A stretch of 42,762 nucleotides of DNA from Porphyromonas gingivicanis JCM 15907 (GTDB lineage Bacteria; Bacteroidota; Bacteroidia; Bacteroidales; Porphyromonadaceae): contig NZ_BAKX01000011.1 in NCBI RefSeq assembly GCF_000614585.1, forward strand, positions 1-42,762, given 5' to 3'. Of this stretch, positions 9,405 through 16,682 are shown one piece after another; the stretch's first letter is position 1, and each line of letters begins with the position of its first letter. The position numbers and the translations under genes were made by a program. The notes below the pieces were generated by a model. The model was not told the origin of the DNA, did not search any database, and saw only the letters and a program-made list of their open reading frames with translations.

Positions 9405-9591
9405 AAGCGATTCTTTTTGTTTATACTTATTTATATCTTAAATCTTTCTTCGACTAACGAAAAAACACCCCCATAAAAAGGGCTTTCAGTAGCACCAAAA
9501 ACTCTCCTATTCAAAACTGAGATTATAAGAAAAAACTTCAATCTCTACTATACTCGCTACTGAAAAGTAAACTATCTACCTATATGCTCCA

Positions 9592-9599
9592 CAAAGATA
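9592..9599 (-). promoter_or_regulatory. candidate -7 box for frdCAB
   Basis: Read on the minus strand, 9599-9592 is TATCTTTG, a full match to TAnnTTTG, about 190 nt upstream of the frdC start. No TTG is found at 19-21 nt upstream, so the call rests on the -7 match and position only. Confidence 0.4.
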
Positions 9600-9813
9600 G
9601 ACAAAATACCTTATTATAGGTAATGGAGCTTATAAATTAGTCATACGATTGTAGATAAGGAGCTCTGAACATAATGAGTTATAGCTAAAGAATATGGTAA
9701 AGCAAAGACTCTATCGCTAAAAAAGCACCGACCATCTACCTATTAAGAAACAACACTATGCTCTCTAAGATGCTCTTAAAAGGAGGTACAAGAGTTTTAT
9801 TTTCTAAGGTATA

Positions 9814-9884
9814 ACCCTTTTCCCTCCAACCATTAACCCTTTTGTCAATTTACTCGGAAGGTTTTGAGAGTTTACACAAAGGGT
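9814..9884. repeat. 22-bp-phased intergenic repeat, copy A
   Basis: On the plus strand, ACCCTTTT boxes start at 9814 and 9836, exactly 22 nt apart. They are followed by inverted boxes GGTTTT and GGGTTTT whose last G residues are 9861 and 9883, again 22 nt apart. The turn between the two pairs is 25 nt. Read on the minus strand, two adjacent 22-nt units start ACCCTTTGTG and ACCTTCCGAG, both end ACAAA or CAAA, and run into AAAGGGTTAAT. Copies B (25060) and C (41787) share the period and the ATTAACCCTTT core. Confidence 0.65.
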
Positions 9885-10124
9885 TTTAGGAGATGATATT
9901 TTTCAAAGTTCACTTTATATACACTCCCCTTCCCAGTATATCAAAACGTAAAGCAGGAGATTCTTAGAATGGGGTTGAAAGAAGTGTACATAGGTAGAAG
10001 ATATTGACCAATAGACTCTCATTGTGTGATTGTCGACTGTAGCTCTTCTTGCTCTCATTATTGATTTAGCCTTATTATTACATTACTCTGCAATGTCTAT
10101 AACAAAGTTCAAAGCATCACAAAA

Positions 10125-10158
10125 CAAAAAAAAGGTAGGCAATCAATAATAGCCTACC
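10125..10158 (-). terminator. terminator after the Hsp15-like gene
   Basis: On the minus strand GGTAGGC (10158-10152) pairs with GCCTACC (10140-10134) around an 11-nt loop, followed by a run of eight T (plus-strand A-run before 10134). It lies 62 nt past the stop codon at 10220. Confidence 0.85.
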
Positions 10159-10219
10159 TCAATAATGCACAAAAATCTATTGTCCTTTTTTGAAAGAATA
10201 AAGTTCACCAACCAATCAC

Positions 10220-10645
10220 TTACTCATCGTCTTCCAACTCAAAGAAATCATCATCTAAAAAAGAGAAAGAGTCGTGCATATCCTGCCATTCATCCAAAGA
10301 GCGACGGTCTTTCTTCGTAGGACGCCCTTCTCCTTTAGCTCGGTCGATAAAACCAGCCACTCGCTTCAGTTCCAACACTTCATATTCTTCCTTTGGAGTA
10401 ACATTAAGGACATATTCGGGAACGAGCTTCGCTCCCATTCTATTTTTAGCCACTTGTAACACCTTAAAAGTGTAGGTAACGGGAGCTTTGCGAACTCCTA
10501 TCAAATCTCCAACGGCAACAAGACGAGCAGGCTTTACGAGCTGACCATTAAGCGTTACTCGTCCCTTCTTACAAGCATCTGAGGCAATAGAACGACTCTT
10601 AAAAATACGCACTGCCCACAAAAAACTATCTATACGTACTTCCAT
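10220..10645 (-). CDS. hslR: S4-domain RNA-binding protein, Hsp15 (HslR)-like
   Basis: 141 residues. An N-terminal S4 fold starts MEVRIDSFLWAVRIFKSRS and includes KKGRVTLNGQ and KPARLVAVGD, the usual RNA-contact segments. The tail is acidic (SFLDDDFFELEDDE). Escherichia coli Hsp15 binds free 50S subunits that carry a nascent chain and helps recycle stalled ribosomes. The same role is assumed here from family membership. It lies downstream of pth and rplY on the same strand and beside translation genes, which fits. It has its own strong terminator. The 142-nt gap to pth leaves room for a separate promoter, but none is evident. Confidence 0.85.
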   Translation of the reverse strand: MEVRIDSFLWAVRIFKSRSIASDACKKGRVTLNGQLVKPARLVAVGDLIGVRKAPVTYTFKVLQVAKNRMGAKLVPEYVLNVTPKEEYEVLELKRVAGFIDRAKGEGRPTKKDRRSLDEWQDMHDSFSFLDDDFFELEDDE

Positions 10646-10788
10646 AAACTCATCTGTGTATTACTCTGAAACAATCGCATCTTGCTACACTCAAAGCTCT
10701 TGAGTAATTCATGAAAACTATTACGTAGAAAGCAGACAATACTCTCGAATATAGCATTATGCAACCATCTCACATAACTCCCTCCTTT

Positions 10789-11361
10789 TTATAAACGCTC
10801 CTTCTTGTTATGTAAATTCATCGCCCTATCAACACCTACAAGGCAGAAATCTCTGACAATAGCCACTGCCTCTTCCATAAGCAAGGGCATAGCACTCTCC
10901 TCTTCAGGAGTAAATTTACCTAACACAAACTCCACTTGTCTTCCCTTGGCAAACGAGGCTCCTAATCCAAACCTCAAACGCGCATATTGCACAGTGTTTA
11001 AGAGAAGAGCTATATTTTTGAGACCATTATGCCCTGCATCGCTCCCCTTGGACTTTAAACGCATAGTACCAAAATCCAAAGCCAAATCATCTACAAGGAT
11101 AAGGATATTTTCCAAAGGTATATTCTCCTTTTTCATCCAATAACGTACTGCCTCTCCACTCAAGTTCATATAAGTAGAGGGTTTAAGCAATATCAATTCT
11201 GCACTCTTCATCCGTCCCGAAGCAACAGCTCCATAGCGAGATTCAACAAATGTAGCACCAACTGCTTCTGCCACAGCATTGACCATTCGAAAGCCTATGT
11301 TGTGCCGAGTACCATAATACTCCACTCCGATATTTCCTAACCCAACGATTAAAAATCTCAT
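10789..11361 (-). CDS. pth: peptidyl-tRNA hydrolase
   Basis: 190 residues, normal length. It cleaves the ester bond of peptidyl-tRNA released from stalled ribosomes, so that tRNA is recycled. The N-terminus [20 protein letters not shown] holds the conserved Asn and the catalytic His of the TRHNIGF motif. [13 protein letters not shown] and the segment [20 protein letters not shown], followed by GHNGLKNI, are the other two signature regions. It stands between rplY and the Hsp15-like gene. The rplY-pth pairing is common in bacteria. A terminator separates them here (11391-11430), so pth probably relies on read-through or its own promoter. Confidence 0.95.
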   Translation of the reverse strand: MRFLIVGLGNIGVEYYGTRHNIGFRMVNAVAEAVGATFVESRYGAVASGRMKSAELILLKPSTYMNLSGEAVRYWMKKENIPLENILILVDDLALDFGTMRLKSKGSDAGHNGLKNIALLLNTVQYARLRFGLGASFAKGRQVEFVLGKFTPEEESAMPLLMEEAVAIVRDFCLVGVDRAMNLHNKKERL

Positions 11362-11390
11362 TGCTAATCTTTCTTTTGTAACAAATCTAC

Positions 11391-11430
11391 AAAAAAAGAC
11401 TCCTCACCCGCCCAAAAGACCGATGAGGAG
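11391..11430 (-). terminator. terminator after rplY
   Basis: On the minus strand CTCCTCA (11430-11424) pairs with TGAGGAG (11406-11400). Seven T residues follow after GTC or equivalent, seen as the plus-strand A-run 11391-11397. The stem lies just past the rplY stop at 11454. Confidence 0.8.
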
Positions 11431-11453
11431 CTTTATAACAAAACTGTAATAAA

Positions 11454-12023
11454 TTACTTCTTAGCCATAGCTCCACGAGCAGCACGAGTAAGTTTAACAG
11501 CACAAACAACTGCATTCTTAGCATTCATAAGCTGCAAACCTTCGAAGTGCAATGCACCTACTTGGATCGTCTTCCCTAATTGAAGCTCTTCTACATTAAT
11601 AGTAAGACGCTCTGGAATTTGATCGTAAGGAGCTTTAACACGCAACTTTCTCATTTCGAGAACCAACTTACCCCCTGCACGTACCCCTGCGGCATGACCT
11701 TCGAGTACAACAGGCACTTCCATTACGATAGGCTTTTCCTTTGTTACTTCAAGGAAGTCCAAATGCAAAATTTCGTCTGTTACAGGATGGAACTGAATAT
11801 CTTTCAACACAGCTTTAGACTGCTTACCAGCCACTGTAAGGTCAATATCAAAAATCTCTGGAGTATAAATAAGGTTACGAACAGCATCTTGTGTCACAAC
11901 AATGTGACGAGTCTCTGATCCACCATAAACTACTGCTGGGATAATTCCCTCTTTGCGAAGTGCCTTAGTAGCCTTCTTTCCCAAATCTGCTCGAGAGGCA
12001 GCTTCTAACTGAAATGTTTTCAT
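11454..12023 (-). CDS. rplY: 50S ribosomal protein L25/general stress protein Ctc
   Basis: 189 residues, the long Ctc form with a C-terminal domain after the 5S rRNA-binding L25 domain. It begins MKTFQLEAASRADLGKKATK, followed by RKEGIIPAVVYGG, both typical. VTDEILHLDFLEV marks the end of the L25 domain. The following beta domain contains VPVVLEGHAAGVRAGG and the tail is basic and alanine-rich. It is the first protein gene downstream of tRNA-Val and has its own terminator. Confidence 0.95.
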   Translation of the reverse strand: MKTFQLEAASRADLGKKATKALRKEGIIPAVVYGGSETRHIVVTQDAVRNLIYTPEIFDIDLTVAGKQSKAVLKDIQFHPVTDEILHLDFLEVTKEKPIVMEVPVVLEGHAAGVRAGGKLVLEMRKLRVKAPYDQIPERLTINVEELQLGKTIQVGALHFEGLQLMNAKNAVVCAVKLTRAARGAMAKK

Positions 12024-12141
12024 CTTCTTTTTCTTTTGTGTTACTCAAAATTAGTGTTCCTAACTTCCCATCACACTCAACTTAATCAGTGACGATAAGA
12101 ATATCTTCAAGCCATACGCTAAGAGGATTGACTCTACAAAC

Positions 12142-12176
12142 AAAAAAGACCACTATCTCCTAAAAGAAAGTAGTCT
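12142..12176 (-). terminator. terminator after tRNA-Val
   Basis: On the minus strand AGACTACT (12176-12169) pairs with AGTGGTCT (12154-12147), including one G-U pair, and six T residues follow (plus-strand A-run 12142-12147). It lies about 60 nt beyond the 3' end of the tRNA. Confidence 0.75.
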
Positions 12177-12237
12177 CATCAAACTCAAAAGGAGTTGTAT
12201 CTAATAGAATACTCTATCCCCTAAACGATGTCTTATG

Positions 12238-12312
12238 TGGGCCCAATAGGATTCGAACCTATGACCCCCTGCTTGTAAGGCAGGTGCTCTAAACCAGCTG
12301 AGCTATAGGCCC
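12238..12312 (-). tRNA. tRNA-Val (anticodon TAC)
   Basis: The minus strand folds into a complete 75-nt cloverleaf. The acceptor arms are GGGCCTA and TGGGCCC, with a T-G pair at position 6, and the discriminator is A. The D arm is GCTC/GAGC. The anticodon stem CCTGC/GCAGG encloses loop CTTACAA with anticodon TAC, which reads GUA. The variable loop is five nt, and the T arm ATAGG/CCTAT has loop TTCGAAT. CCA is not encoded in the gene. A good promoter lies about 60 nt upstream. Confidence 0.97.
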
Positions 12313-12374
12313 ATTTAATAAACGCGACAAGACACTTATTCTCTAAAAAGTGTGCTGTTTTTTGAACAACGATG

Positions 12375-12404
12375 CAAAGGTACTTCTTTTTTTGAAACCT
12401 GCAA
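12375..12404 (-). promoter_or_regulatory. promoter of tRNA-Val (TTG-N19-TACCTTTG)
   Basis: On the minus strand TTG (12404-12402), 19 nt, then TACCTTTG (12382-12375). This matches the Bacteroidota primary sigma-factor promoter in both boxes and spacing. It lies about 60 nt upstream of the tRNA 5' end at 12312. Confidence 0.75.
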
Positions 12405-12505
12405 GAGGAAGTCTATATTTTTTATACTTCTCTTTGCTTCTTTCTTGCCCCCTACCCCTCTACCTAAAAACATCCAAAAGCTCAATTACTCTGACGTTCA
12501 TCCTC

Positions 12506-14193
12506 TTATCCCACAAAAAGAAGAATTAAGATTTGAGCAGTAATAATACGAGCAAACATAGACAATGGATACACCGTAGCATAAACCACATTATGGGTAT
12601 CATCTTTCACCTTGCCCTCCAAGAAGTCAAGCGCCATCGGATTAGCCATACTACCACAAAGCATACCACAAGTCGCCCCATAACTTCTCTTTACAAAACG
12701 CATAGCAATCCACCCAACAACAAGAACAGGCAAAAGGGTTATTAAAAAGCCTAGAAGAATCCAGAGTAATCCATCTCCGTTAAAGATAATTGAGAAAAAG
12801 TTAGCTCCACTCGAAAGTCCCAAGCAAGCTAAATAGATGACAACTCCCAACTGTCTCAACAGCAAACTTGCACTATTGGTTATATAAGTACACAGATGGA
12901 AACGAGGTCCATAAGCCCCCATCAATATACCTATCACGATAGGACCTCCTGCCAATCCCAGCTTGATAGGGATAGAAATACCAGGGATAAAGATGGGAAT
13001 CATACCCACAACACAGCCTAAAAGTAATCCAACAAAAAGACTCAATAGATTGGGTGCATCCAAGAGTTTGATCTCATTACCCAGACGCTCCTTTACATTC
13101 TCTATTGCATTGGCTTCCCCTACAATAGTCAAACGATCTCCCAATTGCAAACGTAAAGAGGGAGTAGGAAGGAGTTCTATACCGGAACGATCCACCCGAG
13201 TGATATTCACCCCATACAGGTTGCGCAATCGCAAAGCTCCTAACTTCTCCCCATTAACATCTTGACGAGTAATAATTATCCTTTTAGAAACAAGCCTATT
13301 ATCCAAGGCATCCCAGTCAATATCTTCTCGATTCCAATCTTTTGAAACCTTTACTCCAAACAAACGCTCTAAGTGCGTTATATCCCCTTCATGTGAAGCT
13401 ACCAAAATGCGATCTCCCTCAAGCAAGCGACTTTGCGACGAGGGGACACAAACAATACCGCTACGCCAAAGACGTGTTACCACAAAACTAAAAGACTCTT
13501 GTCGGGCCAGAGATTCTAACGTATAACCCAAAACAGCTGGATTGCGCACTTCAAACTCCGTTATAAAGTCGCATGAGAAGGAATACTCGTATCTTCAACA
13601 GCTCCCTTTTGCTTATCCTTAATGAAGCGAAGCACCACCATGGCTAAAATCATTCCGACAACTCCAAGTGGATAGGCTACAGCACAAGCCAAAGCCATAT
13701 TAGATTGCATTGCCGTACTTGATGGGTCTACTCCCGCCAAAGTACTCTGAGCGGCAGCTAAAACGGGAGTATTGGTCACAGCACCCGACATTACTCCAAC
13801 TATCTCGGGCATAGAAACCCCCGAAATAAGAAAAATACCCCAACATAGTAAAAGTGTTACACCCACCAAAAGAAGAGAAAGAAGGTTATCTTTTACACCT
13901 CCCTTTCGCAACGATGGTAAAAACGAAGGTCCTACCTGAACACCAAGAGCATAAATAAAAAGAACCAATCCAAAGTTTTGAGCAAAGGTCAGCATAGTAG
14001 CGTCTACCAGCAAACCAAAATGGGCGGCTAAAATACCAACGAAGAAAACAAAAGTAATTCCTAAAGATATCTTCCCGAACTCTATTTTAGAAAGCATCAA
14101 ACCTATAGAACAGACCAGAGAAATGACAATGATAGTCTGAGTTGCAGAAGGCTCCAAAAAGACCTCTTGAAGCCATGTTAGAAAGGTAGACAT
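12506..14193 (-). CDS. AspT/YidE-family transporter with two TrkA-C domains, frameshifted
   Basis: An inner-membrane secondary transporter of about 562 residues once the frame is repaired. The first half has five or six hydrophobic helices including FGLVLFIYALGVQVGPSFLPS, the signature of AspT/YidE proteins, and ends HATL then TAA. The second half carries two regulatory TrkA-C-like domains (LLEGDRILVASHEGD and LQLGDRLTIVGEA) and the second membrane block, with GLAGGPIVIGILMGAYGP and GLSSGANF. Adding one T to the TTT at 13565-13567 joins them as HATFITEFEVRNPAVLGYTL. As written, the second part could only start at a GTG near 13549. The substrate is unknown; characterised relatives exchange aspartate and alanine, but most family members have no assigned substrate. 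Confidence 0.88.
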
Positions 14194-14230
14194 AGTAAAA
14201 TCTTAAATAGTACCCTACAACGATATGTAT

Positions 14231-14273
14231 AAAAAATAACCGCACTCTATCATGGAGAAAGAGTTGCGGTTAC
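14231..14273 (-). terminator. terminator of the rpsF-rpsR-rplI operon
   Basis: On the minus strand AACCGC (14271-14266) pairs with GCGGTT (14243-14238), with the inner pairing CTCT/AGAG. It is followed by ATTTTTTA. It sits about 55 nt after the rplI stop and before the transporter gene. Confidence 0.8.
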
Positions 14274-14328
14274 GAATTTATCAATAAAATCCTACTTTAC
14301 AAAAAAGGAGTTTTTATCTTTTCTAATA

Positions 14329-14868
14329 TTATTCAGCAACGGGTTCTGCTGGAGTTTCAGGCTGAGCTTCAACCACTTCAGGAGCTACCTCTTCTACCTT
14401 ACGCACTTCAAGGTCATCTTGGTGGTTTTCAGAGCGCACTTCGAAAGGAATAGTTACCTGTACCTCTCTATGAAGGCGCAATTGGCAAGTGTACTCACCT
14501 ACTTCCTTAACAGGACTCTTGAGGTAAATCACCTTACGGTCAATATCAAAACCCTCTTTCTGCAAAGCCTCTGCTAATTGAATAGAAGTAACAGAGCCAA
14601 AGATCACCCCGAATTTAGAAGTCTTAGCCAAGAGAGAGAGCTTTACACCTTCCATCTTAGCAGCGAGCTCTTCTGCTGCCTGTTTTATAGCAGCAAGTTT
14701 ATGCTGACGCTGACGAAGGTTTTCTGCCAAGACTTTCTTTGCAGAATCCGAAGCCACTACAGCTAAACCGCGAGGAATAAGATAGTTGCGACCATAACCA
14801 TCGCGAACTGTAACAATATCATCCTTAAAACCAAGGTTGATTACATCTTCTTTTAATATAACTTGCAT
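14329..14868 (-). CDS. rplI: 50S ribosomal protein L9
   Basis: 179 residues. L9 is an elongated two-domain protein on the large subunit that helps maintain reading frame. The start MQVILKEDVINLGFKDDIVT and the glycine-rich GYGRNYLIPRGLA are the strongly conserved N-terminal domain. The central helix and the C-terminal domain follow (KFGVIFGSVTSIQLAEAL). The last 30 residues are an acidic, proline- and alanine-rich extension (EVVEAQPETPAEPVAE), common in Bacteroidota L9. Third gene of rpsF-rpsR-rplI, 19 nt after rpsR. Confidence 0.97.
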   Translation of the reverse strand: MQVILKEDVINLGFKDDIVTVRDGYGRNYLIPRGLAVVASDSAKKVLAENLRQRQHKLAAIKQAAEELAAKMEGVKLSLLAKTSKFGVIFGSVTSIQLAEALQKEGFDIDRKVIYLKSPVKEVGEYTCQLRLHREVQVTIPFEVRSENHQDDLEVRKVEEVAPEVVEAQPETPAEPVAE

Positions 14869-14887
14869 AGTCTATCTCTCCTCTCTT

Positions 14888-15166
14888 TTATTTCATCAAA
14901 TCGGTTACGAAAGGCAATAAAGCCAAATGGCGCGCACGCTTAACCGCACAGGCTATACGACGCTGAAACTTCAAAGAAGTCCCTGTAATGCGACGAGGAA
15001 GAATACGCCCCTGCTCGTTAAGAAACTTCTTAAGGAATTCAGGATCCTTATAGTCGATATATTTAATACCACTCTTCTTGAAACGACAATATTTTTTCTT
15101 CTTATTGTCTACAGACATTGGAGTCAAATAGCGAATATCGCTTCTATTCTTAGTATATGTTGCCAT
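14888..15166 (-). CDS. rpsR: 30S ribosomal protein S18
   Basis: 92 residues, with the conserved block [20 protein letters not shown] and the C-terminal motifs [20 protein letters not shown] and [14 protein letters not shown]18 pairs with S6 on the platform of the small subunit, which explains its place directly after rpsF (16 nt). The start [16 protein letters not shown] gives the usual N-terminal length. Confidence 0.98.
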   Translation of the reverse strand: MATYTKNRSDIRYLTPMSVDNKKKKYCRFKKSGIKYIDYKDPEFLKKFLNEQGRILPRRITGTSLKFQRRIACAVKRARHLALLPFVTDLMK

Positions 15167-15182
15167 AATCTATTTCCTTCTT

Positions 15183-15524
15183 TTATTCGCCCTTATTAGA
15201 CTTCAAACTTCTACGTTTCTCTGCGTATTCACGAGCAAACTTATCCTGACGAATGGTCAAAAAGCGCAAAACTCGCTCATCACGACGATAGTTTACCTCC
15301 AAAGTTTTAATCACTTTAGGATCTGCATTAAACTCTACAAATTGATAAAAACCTGTAGTTTTCTTTTCAATGGGGTAAGCAAGTTTCTTCAAGCCCCAGT
15401 GTTCCTCGTTAACAATATCTGCCCCTTGTTCTTTAAGCAGGTCAACGAACTTCTGTACCGTTTCCTTCATCTGAAGATCAGACAAAACGGGAGTAAGGAT
15501 GAAAACGGTTTCGTAACTGTTCAT
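15183..15524 (-). CDS. rpsF: 30S ribosomal protein S6
   Basis: 113 residues. It starts [20 protein letters not shown], the typical first strand and helix of S6. The segment [20 protein letters not shown] is the S18- and rRNA-binding signature, and [20 protein letters not shown] closes the fold. First gene of a three-gene ribosomal operon with a well-matched promoter 40 nt upstream. Confidence 0.98.
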   Translation of the reverse strand: MNSYETVFILTPVLSDLQMKETVQKFVDLLKEQGADIVNEEHWGLKKLAYPIEKKTTGFYQFVEFNADPKVIKTLEVNYRRDERVLRFLTIRQDKFAREYAEKRRSLKSNKGE

Positions 15525-15564
15525 ACAAACTGATTTTTAATTGTTATACATTCAAAATTCCTGG

Positions 15565-15594
15565 CAAAGTTACTATAAATCTTTCGATTTACAA
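15565..15594 (-). promoter_or_regulatory. promoter of rpsF-rpsR-rplI (TTG-N19-TAACTTTG)
   Basis: On the minus strand TTG (15594-15592), 19 nt, then TAACTTTG (15572-15565). Both boxes and the spacing match the Bacteroidota consensus, as in the tRNA-Val promoter. The -7 box ends 40 nt before the rpsF ATG. Confidence 0.75.
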
Positions 15595-15702
15595 CTATCC
15601 CCATGCTATTCTCTTCCATTTTCCATCTACACATAGAAGCAAAAAACTCTCTGCAGAGCATAACAAAAAGAAGAGGAAAACAGTAGGAAAATCTGACAAC
15701 CT

Positions 15703-16682
15703 CTATTGCCTTACGGTAGTTAATTTCCCCTTTAACAAGAAAAGATACCAAGTAAAAGTAAATGAAAATCGCTTTGCTGCTCTAAAGAATAGACGCACTC
15801 GCTTATTATTGGTTTCTTTTAGAAATCTCTGTAGCACACTATTTTGAATCATTTTCTCAAAATACTCTTGTGCTCCTTTTTTATCTCTATTCTCTCTATA
15901 AAGAGCTAAAGCCGACAAAACAGCTCTATTGACTCGTGCCAATAAACCGGGATCTCTATTTTGCTCATAAAAAGAATAAAGACTCTCGGCTACAAGAAAA
16001 AGGTCTTTCCCCCGCTGAGGGTTATAGACAGTCGTTATCGAGCCAGGACGCCTTCTGTAGAAATAAACTGGTAGAGAAGAATAAACGACCTTAGAAGCCC
16101 AATAGAGAGCTCGAGGAAGGTATTCTTCATCTTCATGCATAATTTTAGGATAAAAGCTAAGATGATAGTGTTTCAAAAAAGAATGCCGAAAAAGATAGTG
16201 AGATACCCCTATGAATATGGAAATATCCGCCAAATGCCCTACTCCACTCCGTGAAATTTGATTCTCAGCATACTGCACAGAAGGTTTTCGATGAGCACTT
16301 TGCTCCCAAAACTCTACTCCAGAGAGAGCAAGCATATCAGGCATTCCCTCTTCCAAGAGTTGCTTTTTTAATACAGACAAACTATTAGGTGCAATATAAT
16401 CATCAGAATCTACAAACCAAATATATCTCCCGAGGCTTTTTTCATCCCTGCATTACGAGCTTCGCTTAACCCTTTATTCTCTTGATGTATCCAATAAGCA
16501 TTGGGCAATTTAGGGAGTAATTCGTTAGCAATCGCCACACTATTGTCCTTAGAGCCATCATCTACAAGGATAACCTCATATTCCTCTAATGGGAGGTCTT
16601 GATTTACCAATGAAAGTAAAGCCTCTCTGACATAAAGCTCTACATTATAAATGGGCAGAATAATTGAAAAAAAAGGATTCAT
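15703..16682 (-). CDS. family 2 glycosyltransferase, frameshifted
   Basis: A GT-A fold sugar transferase of about 326 residues after repair. The N-terminal part shows FFSIILPIYNVELYVREALL, EVILVDDGSKDNS and NKGLSEARNAGMKKASG, the standard nucleotide-sugar-binding segments. The frame then stops at ASGDIFGL. One extra G at the CCC run 16429-16431 (plus strand) gives SGRYIWFVDSDDYIAPNSLS, which restores the catalytic DSDD motif and runs into SVLKKQLLEEGMPDML. As written, the two halves separate the donor-binding part from the DxD motif. Its ATG overlaps the stop of the upstream Omp85 gene as ATGA, so it is coupled to an outer-membrane assembly locus. Donor and acceptor are unknown. Confidence 0.87.

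Larger units (their letters stand above)
9405..10124. other. 720-nt gene-free region upstream of frdCAB
   Basis: No credible coding frame is seen. The stretch holds the candidate frd promoter (9592-9599) and a 22-bp-phased repeat element (9814-9884). The remaining AT-rich sequence shows no RNA gene I can recognise. The length is unusual between two housekeeping loci in this otherwise compact region. Confidence 0.6.
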
